A stretch of 64,000 bases of DNA from RPQJ01 sp963793005 (GCA_963793005.1 CAWBYP010000002.1:2294001-2358000); one strand, 5' to 3'. Numbered from the stretch's first letter, positions 34,257-46,704 are shown. A program made the numbers and translations. Notes: generated by a model not told the origin, from the letters alone.

Positions 34257-34868
34257 ATGGCAACGAGCCGCAAGAAGCAAGCATCCGGTGGCCGGGTGCG
34301 CCGCGCGACAAAGGCGACACCCGCCATGCGTCCGCTGGGGCCGCTAGATCGGGCGGCGATTATTGCGCGACTCGAGACGGCGCTCGTCGACCGCGATGGC
34401 ACCGCAGGCGCGCACTGCATACACGAGTTATGGATGAGGAACGAGCCGTCGCTCAACATCGAGCGGATGCTGGGCCTGCTGTGGCGCGCTGCGCCCGAGT
34501 CGGTGCCGGACTGGCTGCCGATGCGCTACGTAGAGTGGTTGGCCCTGGCCTACGAGGTGGCGGCGCGCTTCGAGCGTGTCGGCAGGGGCCGCTCGAACAT
34601 CTATCTCGTGCTATTGGACTACGCGGACAGCCCGCGCGGACCCCACGGCGTATACGTTGGCGCAACGAGGTATTCGGCGGCCGCGCGATTCGACCAGCAC
34701 AAGGCGGGCATCCGCGCGGCGGGCAGCGTGCTGAAGCGCGGGCTCGAGGTGTTGACCGGTCCAGTCCAGCACCTGCAGGGCCTCAAGCGCGCGCAGGCGG
34801 AGGAAATCGAGGAAGGCCTGGCCGAGGCGCTGCGGGCGGAGGGCCTGCTGGTGCAGGGCGGGCACTGA
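34257..34868 (+). CDS. Diverged GIY-YIG-like protein
   Basis: A 203-residue protein from ATG 34257 (GAGGG about seven bases upstream). The N-terminus is basic and flexible. Residues 40-115 are helical (LDRAAIIARLETALVDRDGT). The C-terminal part reads SNIYLVLLDYADSPRGPHGV, then YVGATRYSAAARFDQHKAG, which resembles the GIY-YIG core: Y-x11-YVG-x-T with downstream Arg and His, and a long segment before YVG. The active-site Glu is not certain; a candidate lies in RAQAEEIEE. It may be an inactive or unusual nuclease. Confidence in the fold is moderate. Confidence 0.5.
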   Translation: MATSRKKQASGGRVRRATKATPAMRPLGPLDRAAIIARLETALVDRDGTAGAHCIHELWMRNEPSLNIERMLGLLWRAAPESVPDWLPMRYVEWLALAYEVAARFERVGRGRSNIYLVLLDYADSPRGPHGVYVGATRYSAAARFDQHKAGIRAAGSVLKRGLEVLTGPVQHLQGLKRAQAEEIEEGLAEALRAEGLLVQGGH

Positions 34869-34967
34869 CCGGGCGGCCCGACTGCCGCATGTACGGATTG
34901 ACGATGCTGAATTTCGGAACAGCCTTGGAATGGAGATGCTGGGGCCGGCTTCCGGGGAGACACCAAC

Positions 34968-35402
34968 ATGCCGTATCGAATCAGGTGGGAAGGACACGGC
35001 GTCTACCGACGCTTCTACGGTGTCGTGACACGCCAGGAGTTTCGTGACGCCTACGAGGAAATGTGTGGCGATGTCCGGTACGAAGGTATCCGATACATCA
35101 TTTCCGATTACCTGGAGGCCCAGCCGGACCCGGACCTGACCGAGCGGGACCTGAGGGCGCAGGCGCGGCTGGAACGCCTGAGGTTCTACGACAGCCCGGA
35201 CACCGTGCAGGCCATGGTCGCCACGAACACGCAGATCGTCGCGTACATCAGGTACTACGAGTCGCTGCGCGTCTCGCCGCATTGCCTGGGAAACTTTTCG
35301 ACAATTGCCGACGCAAGGCACTGGATTGCCGGCAACCCACGCATGGGATGGAATCGCCCGCCGCCGAGCGCCACGTCCAGTGCGACGTCGTCGCGCCACT
35401 GA
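34968..35402 (+). CDS. Hypothetical protein, possible SpoIIAA-like fold
   Basis: A 144-residue soluble protein. It begins MPYRIRWEGHGVYRRFYGVV, then TRQEFRDAYEEMCGDVRYEG and IRYIISDYLEA. This alternation resembles SpoIIAA/STAS-like domains with a sensor role in many proteobacteria. The C-terminal 20 residues are Ser/Pro-rich and probably disordered. I assign the fold only tentatively. No neighbour suggests a partner. Confidence 0.45.
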   Translation: MPYRIRWEGHGVYRRFYGVVTRQEFRDAYEEMCGDVRYEGIRYIISDYLEAQPDPDLTERDLRAQARLERLRFYDSPDTVQAMVATNTQIVAYIRYYESLRVSPHCLGNFSTIADARHWIAGNPRMGWNRPPPSATSSATSSRH

Positions 35403-35468
35403 AGTCGCGCGCGGGGCCGAACCCGCGTCCCGCGCCGGCATTCAGCGTTCCTCTCGACCGCAGGAGTG

Positions 35469-36731
35469 TCAGTTGCCGTGCGTCACGGCTTCGTGGTGCC
35501 GTCGGCCGGCCGTAAACCAGAGCAGCAAAGCAAAGACGAAGCCAAGCGCACTGGCGACGCCGAAGAAATCCATCATCGGCAGGTAACCTGCCGGATTGGC
35601 CGCGCTGGCGCCCGAGCGGTCGTTGAGCCAGCCGGCCGTCAGGTTGGCGCCAGCGATTCCCGCGTTCTGCACCACCCACATGAGGCCCAGCGCGGTTCCG
35701 AATCTTTCAGCTGCCACCAGCTTGCTTGCCAGTGGCCACATCACCGCAGGCACCAGCGAGTAGCTGATGCCGATCAGCACCGTCGCGATCCAAAGGCTCC
35801 AGTGCGTCATCGCCATGATCACGATCGCGATCGGCAGCAGCAGCGCCCCGAAGGCCAGCATGGGAGCGTAGCGACCGGTGCGATCGCACAGCCAGCCGAA
35901 AGCCGGCGTGGCGAACATCGCGGCCAGGAAGACGTAGCTGTTCATGGCTCCGGCGGCGGCCAGGTCGAGTCCATGCGCGTGCTGGAAGTACTTGATCGAG
36001 AATGTGCTGCGGAAGGCGAGGATGACCGCGTACCACAGCACGCAGAGTGCCAGCAGGTACCAGTATGCGGTGCCGAACTTGAGCAGGTCGCCGGGTACGA
36101 AGCGCTGGTGCGCGCGCGGCACACCCGCCGGTGTCGCGCCGCGTACGCGTACGTCGATCCAGCGGTAGCCCAGGGCGGCAACGAATGACGATGCCGCGAT
36201 CAGCATGGCGATGACGAGCGGCGGTTGCCATCCGCTTGCATAGGCGTCGGCGAACCACGCGGGAGACATGTCGGCGGAGAAAGAGCCCGCGCGCCCGATG
36301 GCGAGCGCGAGGCCGAGCGCGAAGGCGACGCTGCCGCCTCCGAAATAGCTCACGATCGCCACGGTCGTGCTGATGTTGAAGGTCTCGGCGCCAATCCCGT
36401 AAAGCAACCGGCCGGCAGCCATCGTGTTGATTCCCGGCCCATACGCGGTCAACGCGGCGCCTGCCAGGCAGACGGCTGCGGTCCATACCGTCATCCGGCT
36501 CGCACCGAAGCGATCGACCAGCACGCCGCCGACCAGGATCAGCAGGATGTTCGGCAGGCTGTAAATCGCGTTCAGAAGTCCGATCTGGGTATCGGTGAAT
36601 CCGCGCTGCCGCTGCAGCAGGTCGGCTACCGGACCGATGGAGTCGTACACGTAGAAGTTGCCGAACATTGCAACCGCGACGAGCAGGAACACCAGCCAGG
36701 CTACGCCGCGCCCTTTTTCAAGCTGGACCAT
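35469..36731 (-). CDS. MFS transporter
   Basis: A 420-residue protein with twelve predicted membrane helices. The MFS signature between helices 2 and 3 is GGVLVDRFGASRMTVW, and a second related motif is GWLCDRTGRYAPML. It resembles the MFSD1-like branch of the superfamily in the LNAIYSLPNILL and GIGAETFNISTTVAIVSYF segments. The transported molecule is unknown. It is divergent from a secreted-protein gene, and the 217 bases between them show no clear operator. Confidence 0.82.
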   Translation of the reverse strand: MVQLEKGRGVAWLVFLLVAVAMFGNFYVYDSIGPVADLLQRQRGFTDTQIGLLNAIYSLPNILLILVGGVLVDRFGASRMTVWTAAVCLAGAALTAYGPGINTMAAGRLLYGIGAETFNISTTVAIVSYFGGGSVAFALGLALAIGRAGSFSADMSPAWFADAYASGWQPPLVIAMLIAASSFVAALGYRWIDVRVRGATPAGVPRAHQRFVPGDLLKFGTAYWYLLALCVLWYAVILAFRSTFSIKYFQHAHGLDLAAAGAMNSYVFLAAMFATPAFGWLCDRTGRYAPMLAFGALLLPIAIVIMAMTHWSLWIATVLIGISYSLVPAVMWPLASKLVAAERFGTALGLMWVVQNAGIAGANLTAGWLNDRSGASAANPAGYLPMMDFFGVASALGFVFALLLWFTAGRRHHEAVTHGN

Positions 36732-36948
36732 GGATCACGTTCTCCCGCGGGCACCGCGCGGCAATTGTTGGAATTCAAGGAACGCTCAGGGTGCGGGCGC
36801 GGCAAGCTAGCACGTAGCAGTGCTGCAAAGCCATAACCCGGCTTTCCGCGCCCGGCGTATAGTCTGGATCCACGCCACCCGAGGAGCAGGGCGGGTCGGC
36901 CTGCCCCGCGCTGGCGGTTGCCTGACATCAAGACCAGGGGGAACCACA

Positions 36949-37437
36949 ATGACTTCTTGTCGAACGTCACGTGCCGTGTTGATGATTTTGTCGATTGCCG
37001 TACTTGGCTCGAGTTTCACGGCGCACGCCGTCGAGATGAACGGCCTCAAGGGGCTGGAGGGCATTTTCGGGCGATACGCGCCCGGCGGCGACTGCAAGCG
37101 GCAGCCGCAGGTCGTGGTGGACGTCACCGGGCTCACGTTCGAAGTCGGCGGCAAGCAGGAAAAGGTGACGAACCCGGAGCAGGCGCTCGGCTTCGCCGGA
37201 CCGGACTACCAGGGGCCGGACGTGTGGCTGTTCCCGTTCCGGTTGAATGACGGCTACGCGATCCTGATGACCTTCAATGAGAATGGGCAGCTCGGAACGA
37301 TGACCATCGTCCCGCAGGACGAAGGCTATCCGGGCGGCCCGAAGCTCGGCCCGCGCAACCAGGCGCTGGTGAGTGGATCTCCATACAAGTCTGTGCAAGT
37401 GAAGAGGCGCACGAAGCGATGCAGAAGACCATCCTGA
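36949..37437 (+). CDS. Secreted hypothetical protein
   Basis: A 162-residue protein from ATG 36949. It has a Sec signal peptide (LMILSIAVLGSSFTAHA, cleaved before VEMN). The mature domain is a small beta-rich module (VVVDVTGLTFEVGGKQEKVT, YAILMTFNENGQLGTMTIVP). The tail overlaps the SDR gene by 19 bases. If one T near 37390 is an extra base, the tail becomes SPYKLCK and stops before the SDR start, giving a C-terminal Cys that could pair with Cys in GGDCKRQP. The family is unknown. Confidence 0.55.
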   Translation: MTSCRTSRAVLMILSIAVLGSSFTAHAVEMNGLKGLEGIFGRYAPGGDCKRQPQVVVDVTGLTFEVGGKQEKVTNPEQALGFAGPDYQGPDVWLFPFRLNDGYAILMTFNENGQLGTMTIVPQDEGYPGGPKLGPRNQALVSGSPYKSVQVKRRTKRCRRPS

Positions 37438-38255
37438 TCACCGGCTGCTCGAGCGGCATCGGGGCCGCGCTCGCGCGCGAGTTCGCCAGGCGCGGCCACC
37501 GGGTGTACGCGACGGCCCGACGCCTCGAGTCACTGGCCCCACTGCAGGCCGACGGCATCGAGGCGCTCGAACTCGACGTCAACGACGATGCGTCCATCGC
37601 CCGGGCACTCGAAACGGTGAAGGCGCAGGCCGGGCACATCGACCTGCTGGTCAACAACGCCGGGTTCTCGCAGGTCGGCGCCGTGGTGGACCTGAGCCGC
37701 GACGACCTGCGGCGCCAGTACGAGACAAACGTCATTGCGCCGGCCGCGGTGACCAGCCAGGCGGTGCCGCTGCTGCGGGCGGCCGTGACGCGCAATGGCA
37801 GCGCGTCGGTGGCCATCGTCGGCAGCATCGTCGGTCTCTTCACGACGCCGTTTGCCGCGGCGTACTGCTCGAGCAAGGCGGCAGTGCACTCGCTGACCGA
37901 CGCGCTGCGAATGGAATTGAAGCCCTTTGGCATCCATGTCACTTCGATCCAGCCGGGCGGCGTGCGTTCCAGCTTCGGCGAGCACGCTGAGGCAGCGATC
38001 AGCCTGCCGCAGGGCTCGATCTATGGCCCGGCAGAGCGTGGCATTCGTGCGCGCGCCCAGGCCGGACAGCAGGACGCAATGCCGGCCGACGAGTTCGTGG
38101 TGCCGGTCGCGGCCTCGCTGTTGCGAGACCCGCCTCCGCGTGTCATCCGGGGCGGTACCAACAGTGTCCGCCTGCCACTGCTGAAGAAGCTGCTGCCGGG
38201 GGCGATGTTCGACGCCAAGCTCTCGAAGGTCTTCGGGCTCGACGCTCTGCGCTGA
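37419..38255 (+). CDS. Short-chain dehydrogenase/reductase
   Basis: A 278-residue classical SDR. It has the cofactor motif TGCSSGIGAALAREFARRGH, NNAG in LLVNNAGFSQ, and catalytic residues Ser in GSIVGL and Tyr-x3-Lys in YCSSK. The Arg after the second strand (ATARRLES) indicates NADP preference. The extended C-terminus (RLPLLKKLLPGAMFDAKLSK) is typical of retinol-dehydrogenase-like SDRs. The substrate is unknown. The start overlaps the preceding gene as read. Confidence 0.87.
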   Translation: MQKTILITGCSSGIGAALAREFARRGHRVYATARRLESLAPLQADGIEALELDVNDDASIARALETVKAQAGHIDLLVNNAGFSQVGAVVDLSRDDLRRQYETNVIAPAAVTSQAVPLLRAAVTRNGSASVAIVGSIVGLFTTPFAAAYCSSKAAVHSLTDALRMELKPFGIHVTSIQPGGVRSSFGEHAEAAISLPQGSIYGPAERGIRARAQAGQQDAMPADEFVVPVAASLLRDPPPRVIRGGTNSVRLPLLKKLLPGAMFDAKLSKVFGLDALR

Positions 38256-38334
38256 TCGGCGAAGCCGGCGAGCCGGCGACTTTTCGACCGGCAAGGCCAG
38301 CTTGGTAATTTCCCGCATTGCGCGCAATCGCGAC

Positions 38335-38634
38335 ATGCGGCAGCCTTGCCGTCTCGCGCGCCCGGGGCCAGTGCTGGCGTCACGCGAAACATCAGCGGAG
38401 CGGGAGATTCTGCTGTTGGATGTCGAGCAGGAAACCGACCTTCGACGGACCTATACGATGGTCGCGAGGCTGGCACACCAGGGTGTGAGCCAGGATCACC
38501 TCGAGCGCGTGCTTCGCGAGATCTACCGTGACGGCAACGACACGATGCGGTCGGCGCTGCTCGAGTCGAACGAAGCGCTGAGCGCGCTCGGCTACGGCGC
38601 GATCAGCTATTCCGACCTGACTGCTGCTGATTGA
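38335..38634 (+). CDS. Hypothetical small helical protein
   Basis: About 99 residues from ATG 38335; a TTG at 38302 is an in-frame alternative, and neither has a good ribosome binding site. The C-terminal 65 residues are helical and charged (TMVARLAHQGVSQDHLERVL, REIYRDGNDTMRSALLESNE). I do not recognise it. The gene lies before the histidine kinase gene with a 126-base gap, so they may or may not be co-transcribed. Confidence 0.4.
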   Translation: MRQPCRLARPGPVLASRETSAEREILLLDVEQETDLRRTYTMVARLAHQGVSQDHLERVLREIYRDGNDTMRSALLESNEALSALGYGAISYSDLTAAD

Positions 38635-38760
38635 AACCCTGCCGACCGGCAGACCTTGCGCCCCGTCACAGTATTGGCGCCCGCAGGTTCCCCTTATGTC
38701 ACCTGCGCACTTAGGCTCCGCTGCGTACCAGTGCCATCCGTGGCGAGGGTGTTGCGGGCA

Positions 38761-41943
<3,183 letters not shown>

Positions 41944-41954
41944 GGCAATACAGC

Positions 41955-44126
41955 ATGAGCGAAACCCGCAGCGCGATGATCCTGATGGCCGACGACGATC
42001 CGGCGCAGATCATCCTTTCCGAGGCGTCGCTGGCCGGTGCGGGTTTCGTCGTGCACTCGGTCGGTGACGGTGCCGACGCCGTCGAGCAGTTCGACGAGGT
42101 GAAGCCCGACCTGGTGATCCTGGACGTCAACATGCCGAGAATGTCGGGCATCGATGCATGTCGGGCGATCCGCGACAAGGCCGGTGGCCGCGAACTGCCG
42201 ATCCTGATGCTGACAGGTCGCAACGACCTGGCGTCCATCAGCGACGCATTCTCGGCCGGAGCCAGCGATTTTGCACAGAAGGGCATCAATCCGCGGTTGC
42301 TGGTGGAACGCGTGCGCTTCCTGCTCCGCGACCGCGACCTGCAGGAGGCACTGCGGACCAGTCGCTCGAAGCTGCTGCTCGCGCAGCGGATTGCGCGTGT
42401 CGGCCACTGGGAACTGACGCTCGAAGGCCGCACCCTGCACGTTTCGCCGATGGTGGGCGAGCTTCTCGGGGTCGATCCGGGTTCGCTCAGGAGCCTAGAG
42501 GACTTCGTCCGAATGCTCGGCAAGTCCGAGCAGTTTGCGTTGCGGCAGGCGTTCCTGGCCTGCGCCACCGGGGATGGTCGCTGCAGTTTCGACCACGACC
42601 TGCGCACGCCCACGGGAACCGGTGTCTGCGTTCATCTCGAGGCAGAACTGGTCGGCGAGCCGGGCCAGGACGGAATCGTCATCGTGACGCTCCAGGACCT
42701 GACGAGGCTGCGCCGCGCGGAGGAGGCGGTGCGCACGCTTTCCTACTCCGATCTGGCCACGGGACTGCCGAACCGCATGCACTTGTCGGAGCAGGTTACG
42801 GCTGCCCTGCAGGACTCGGCGGGCATGCAGGCGACCGGCGTGGTGGCCTTCCGCATCCACAACCTCGATCACGTCGTGCAGGCGCAGGGACTCGAAGCCG
42901 CCGGCAAGGTGGTGGTGCGCGTTGCCAGTCGCCTCGAGGCTGAGCTGGCGAACCTCAGCGACGGCGCAACCGTACCGTGGCGAGCGTCGTCCGCGGCCGT
43001 CTGTCGCACCGCGGAAACCGAACTCGCCATGGTGCTCCGCAGCCGCATATCGCCCGACCACCTGGTGGAGCTTGCGCGCACGGTGCTGCGCTCACTGGCG
43101 ACCAGTCCGCCTGGTGGCGACTCGGAGTACCTGCCGGGAATCAGCGCCGGCATCGCGATCGCCGGTGAGGATGGCGACGCAGAGCAGTTGCTGCAGCACG
43201 CGCACGCTGCCGTCGAACAGGCTGCGGGCCCGTGGGACTTCGAGACGTACTCGACGGCTCCCCAGGCGCGCTCGCGCCGGCGACTGAAGCTGGAATCGAT
43301 CCTGCGCGGCGCCATCGAGCGGGGCGACCTGACGCTCGCATTCCAGCCACGCATCGCCATCGACGACTTCGCGCTAAAGGGCGCCGAGTGCCTCGCGCGC
43401 CTGCACGACCCCGAACTTGGCGAAATCGAGCCGTCCGAATTCATACCGGTGGCCGAAAGCGCCGGACTCATTGACGGCATTGGTCGCTGGGTTGTCGGTG
43501 AGGCCTGCCGGCAGCTCGCGGCCTGGCGCAAGGAATTCGAACAGGAATTCTTCGTTTCCGTGAACCTCTCCGCGCACCAGCTGCGCGATCCGGGCCTGCC
43601 GCGCATGGTCAGCGAATCGCTGGCGGCGCACGGTCTGCCGGGTAACGCGCTCGAACTCGAAATTGCCGAGGCGGGAGTGGTCGAATTTCCCGCTGAGACT
43701 CGCAGCATGCTCGACAAGCTGCGCGCCACCGGCGTGCGTGTCGCGCTGGACGACTTCGGCACCGTCTACTCGTCGTTCAGCCAGATCCGGCGGTTAAAGT
43801 TCGACAGCATGAAGCTGGACCGTTCGCTGATGGCCGACCTGTACACCGACCTCGGTGCGCAGGGCGTCACCTCCGCAGTAATCTCGATGGCCCGCACCAT
43901 GCGCGTGCGCTCGGTCGCGGTCGGAATCGAGGACGCCGATACGCTTGAGATGGTTCGCGCCCTCGGCTGCGACGAGGTCCAGGGCAAGTACGTTTCGCCC
44001 CCGCTCGGCCCCGGCGATTTCGAGTCGTGGCTCGCAAACGGCGGAGCAACCGGCCTGGCCCGCGAGGGCACGCTCGAGGTGATCGACGCGCTCGAGGCTG
44101 TCGAGAGGCGCATGCGCGGCAGCTAG
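41955..44126 (+). CDS. Response regulator with PAS, degenerate GGDEF and degenerate EAL
   Basis: A 723-residue protein, coupled to the kinase upstream (11-base gap). The receiver has Asp57 (LVILDVNMPRMSG). A PAS-like region follows at about 140-255. The GGDEF motif is replaced by AETEL, so no cyclase activity is expected. The EAL domain reads ECL; it keeps the NLSAHQL Asn, DDFGT, KLDRS Lys and VQGK Gln, but the AEGVE motif is AVGIE, so hydrolysis is doubtful. The layout and decay pattern resemble FimX-type c-di-GMP receptors. It probably binds c-di-GMP and reports to a motility or biofilm machine, which is inference. Confidence 0.9.
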   Translation: MSETRSAMILMADDDPAQIILSEASLAGAGFVVHSVGDGADAVEQFDEVKPDLVILDVNMPRMSGIDACRAIRDKAGGRELPILMLTGRNDLASISDAFSAGASDFAQKGINPRLLVERVRFLLRDRDLQEALRTSRSKLLLAQRIARVGHWELTLEGRTLHVSPMVGELLGVDPGSLRSLEDFVRMLGKSEQFALRQAFLACATGDGRCSFDHDLRTPTGTGVCVHLEAELVGEPGQDGIVIVTLQDLTRLRRAEEAVRTLSYSDLATGLPNRMHLSEQVTAALQDSAGMQATGVVAFRIHNLDHVVQAQGLEAAGKVVVRVASRLEAELANLSDGATVPWRASSAAVCRTAETELAMVLRSRISPDHLVELARTVLRSLATSPPGGDSEYLPGISAGIAIAGEDGDAEQLLQHAHAAVEQAAGPWDFETYSTAPQARSRRRLKLESILRGAIERGDLTLAFQPRIAIDDFALKGAECLARLHDPELGEIEPSEFIPVAESAGLIDGIGRWVVGEACRQLAAWRKEFEQEFFVSVNLSAHQLRDPGLPRMVSESLAAHGLPGNALELEIAEAGVVEFPAETRSMLDKLRATGVRVALDDFGTVYSSFSQIRRLKFDSMKLDRSLMADLYTDLGAQGVTSAVISMARTMRVRSVAVGIEDADTLEMVRALGCDEVQGKYVSPPLGPGDFESWLANGGATGLAREGTLEVIDALEAVERRMRGS

Positions 44127-44179
44127 GACTCCCGGCGCCGCTAGATCTCGCCTCGCTCGCGCGGAATCACCGCAAGGGA

Positions 44180-45025
44180 TCAACCCAGCGCGCGTACGTG
44201 ATGCGCGATGTGGTCCGCTACGAAGCTTGCGATGAAGTAGTAGCTGTGGTCGTAGCCCGCATGACGCCGCAGAGTCAGGGGCTGCCCTGCCTCGGCGCAG
44301 GCTGACTCGAACTGCTCCGGCAGCAATTGCGACTGCGCCAGGAATTTGTCGCCCAGGCCCTGGTCGATGAGGATGTTGCCGAAAGCCGGCTGGTCGCGAT
44401 TCCGAATGAGCTGCGTCGCGTCGTATTCGGCCCACGCCGCGCGATCCTCGCCGAGATACCGCGGCAACGCCTTCAAGCCCCAGGCGCACTGCGACGGCGC
44501 GCAGATTGGCGCGAAGGCGCTCACCGATCTGTAGATGCCGGGATTGCGCAGCGCCAGCACGAGTGCACCGTGGCCCCCCATCGAGTGGCCGAAGATGCCG
44601 ATGCGCGCTGCATCGGCAGGGAAATGCCCAATCACCAGTGCGCGAAGCTCGTTCAGCACGTAGTCGTACATGCGGAAGTGCTTCGACCACGGCGATTGTG
44701 TGGCGTCGACGTAGAAACCGGCGCCGCTGCCGAACTCCCAGTCCTCGGCCTCGCCCGGGATGCCGGTATTGCGCGGACTTGTATCGCAGCTGACGACCAG
44801 CACGCCGTGTTCTGCGGCCAGGCGTTGCGCACCTGCCTTTATCATGAAGGTCTCTTCGGTGCAGGTCAGTCCGGCCAGGTAGAACAGCACCGGCACCGTA
44901 CCGCGCGTCGCCTGAGGGGGCTGGTACACCGCAAAGCGCATCGGCAGGCCGATGGCCTGCGAATCATGCCGGTAGAAACCCTGCAGGCCCTCGAAGCAGG
45001 GATGAACGGAGATTGTCTCGATCAA
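44180..45025 (-). CDS. fghA: S-formylglutathione hydrolase
   Basis: A 281-residue protein from TTG 45025, 14 bases after adhC; the start fits the family N-terminus (IETISVHPCFEGLQGFYRHD). It is an esterase D with nucleophile Ser148 in GHSMGG, CTEETFMIKAGAQR near the oxyanion region, and catalytic His in YDHSYYF. It hydrolyses S-formylglutathione to formate and glutathione, the second step of formaldehyde detoxification, after AdhC. It is cytoplasmic. Confidence 0.93.
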   Translation of the reverse strand: MIETISVHPCFEGLQGFYRHDSQAIGLPMRFAVYQPPQATRGTVPVLFYLAGLTCTEETFMIKAGAQRLAAEHGVLVVSCDTSPRNTGIPGEAEDWEFGSGAGFYVDATQSPWSKHFRMYDYVLNELRALVIGHFPADAARIGIFGHSMGGHGALVLALRNPGIYRSVSAFAPICAPSQCAWGLKALPRYLGEDRAAWAEYDATQLIRNRDQPAFGNILIDQGLGDKFLAQSQLLPEQFESACAEAGQPLTLRRHAGYDHSYYFIASFVADHIAHHVRALG

Positions 45026-45039
45026 GTGACGCCCACCGT

Positions 45040-46149
45040 TCAATAGACGATCACGGTGCGGATCGATTCGCCGCGCGCCATCAGGTCGAATCCCTCGTTG
45101 ATGCGTTCGAGCGGAAGCACGTGCGTGATCAGGTCGTCGATGTTGATCTTCCGGTCCATGTACCAGTCGACGATCCGCGGTACGTCGGTGCGACCGCGCG
45201 CGCCGCCGAAGGCGCTGCCCTTCCAGACACGCCCGGTCACCAGCTGGAACGGTCGAGTGCTGATCTCCTGCCCTGCCGCCGCCACGCCGATGATGATGCT
45301 CTGGCCCCAGCCGCGATGGCAGCACTCGAGCGCCTGTCGCATCACCTGCGTGTTGCCGATGCATTCAAAGCTGTAGTCGGCGCCGCCGCGGGTCAGCTCG
45401 ACCAGGTGCGCGACGAGGTCGTCGTTCACTTCACTGGGATTCACGAAGTGCGTCATGCCGAACTTGCGTGCCAGCTGTTCGCGGGCCGGATTCACGTCCA
45501 CGCCGACGATCATGTCGGCGCCCGCCATCTTCGCGCCCTGGATGACGTTCAGCCCGATGCCGCCGAGCCCGAATACCACCACGTTCGCACCCGGTTCGAC
45601 CTTCGCGGTGAAGATCACGGCGCCGATGCCGGTAGTCACGCCGCAGCCGATGTAGCAGACCTTGTCGAACGGCGCGTCCTCGCGGATCTTCGCCAGCGCG
45701 ATCTCGGGCATCACGGTGTAATTGGCGAAGGTCGAGCAGCCCATGTAGTGATGTATGGGCTTGCCCCGGTACGAGAACCGGCTGCTGCCGTCCGGCATCA
45801 GCCCCTTGCCCTGCGTGGCGCGGATTGCCGTGCACAGGTTGGTCTTGTGCGAGGTGCAGCTCTTGCACTCGCGGCACTCGGGTGTGTAGAGCGGGATGAC
45901 GTGGTCGCCCGCCTTCAGCGAGCGGACGCCGGGCCCGACCTCCAAGACGATGCCCGCGCCTTCGTGTCCGAGGATCGAAGGGAACAGCCCCTCCGGGTCG
46001 GCGCCGGACAGTGTGTACTTGTCTGTGTGGCAGATGCCGGTGGCCTTGATCTCGACCAGAACCTCGCCCGCCTTCGGGCCCTCGAGCTGTACGGTGTCGA
46101 TCACCAGCGGCTGACCCGCTTCGAGTGCTATTGCTGCCCTGACGTCCAT
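45040..46149 (-). CDS. adhC: S-(hydroxymethyl)glutathione dehydrogenase / class III alcohol dehydrogenase
   Basis: A 369-residue protein. Catalytic zinc ligands are in TGICHTDKY, GHEGAGIV and the Cys in YIGCGVTTGIG; the structural zinc uses CRECKSCTSHKTNLC. The NAD site is GLGGIGLNVIQGAKMAGA followed by VDVNPA. The class III signature RATQGKGLMPDGSSRFS is present. It oxidises S-hydroxymethylglutathione with NAD and can act on nitrosoglutathione. It is transcribed with fghA. The gene just upstream is an M20 peptidase relic. Confidence 0.96.
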   Translation of the reverse strand: MDVRAAIALEAGQPLVIDTVQLEGPKAGEVLVEIKATGICHTDKYTLSGADPEGLFPSILGHEGAGIVLEVGPGVRSLKAGDHVIPLYTPECRECKSCTSHKTNLCTAIRATQGKGLMPDGSSRFSYRGKPIHHYMGCSTFANYTVMPEIALAKIREDAPFDKVCYIGCGVTTGIGAVIFTAKVEPGANVVVFGLGGIGLNVIQGAKMAGADMIVGVDVNPAREQLARKFGMTHFVNPSEVNDDLVAHLVELTRGGADYSFECIGNTQVMRQALECCHRGWGQSIIIGVAAAGQEISTRPFQLVTGRVWKGSAFGGARGRTDVPRIVDWYMDRKINIDDLITHVLPLERINEGFDLMARGESIRTVIVY

Positions 46150-46182
46150 TGGTGTCTCCCCATGTGCCTGACCTTGACGATG

Positions 46183-46518
46183 TTACGACGATTGTCGGGC
46201 GGCGTAGATCTTCACCAGCTAGCAGAGGAAACCACGGCCGTCCGTTGCGCCCGCCTGGAAGAGCGGCAGCAACGGCACGCCGGGGTAGATTTGTGCCGCA
46301 ACCTGCTCGATCGGCTTCATGATCCCGGGTGCCAGCGGAGGGGCCATCGCTGCGGGTCCGCGACTGTTCAGCGTCGTGTTGGTCTCGACGAGTTCGCGGA
46401 ACAGTTCCCGGTACACGACCTGGTCCGGTCGGAGTGCGTCGCCGGCACTCGCCGTCATGGTGACGACGGAGAGCGCGATGGTCAGGGCGAAGAATGCACG
46501 GGCTTGGGTCCGGGGCAC
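46183..46518 (-). pseudogene. Collapsed remnant of an M20 family peptidase
   Basis: A signal peptide from GTG 46518 (GAGG seven bases upstream) runs into an M20-type N-terminus (LRPDQVVYRELFRELVETNT, TLNS). It then jumps directly to a segment from late in such enzymes (PPLAPGIMKPIEQVAAQIYP, GVPLLPLFQAGATDGR) and ends at TAG 46219. Right after that stop and in the same frame is LVKIYAARQSS with TAA at 46183, the usual C-terminal tail. The metal-binding domain and dimerisation domain are gone. It looks like several internal deletions, which are in frame. Confidence 0.7.
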
Positions 46519-46704
46519 GATGGGTCCTCGCGGGGAGCAGAAGTATCTGATTCGGGGTTGCATCGTAGCAGGGCCCGAGCGCCGCTCATCGGCATGTGGC
46601 TTCAGGCCTGCGAATACGACGGCTGTGCCGAGGACGCGGGCAGGCTGCTCGAGTTGATTGCGACGGCGTGCGATCGAGAACAGCTTCTGCCGTATCATCG
46701 CTGC

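Noticed and set aside
45013..46704. Long in-frame extension upstream of the M48 protease start
   Set aside because: It runs antisense through adhC and the peptidase relic; ATG 46705 gives a complete protease with its first membrane helix.
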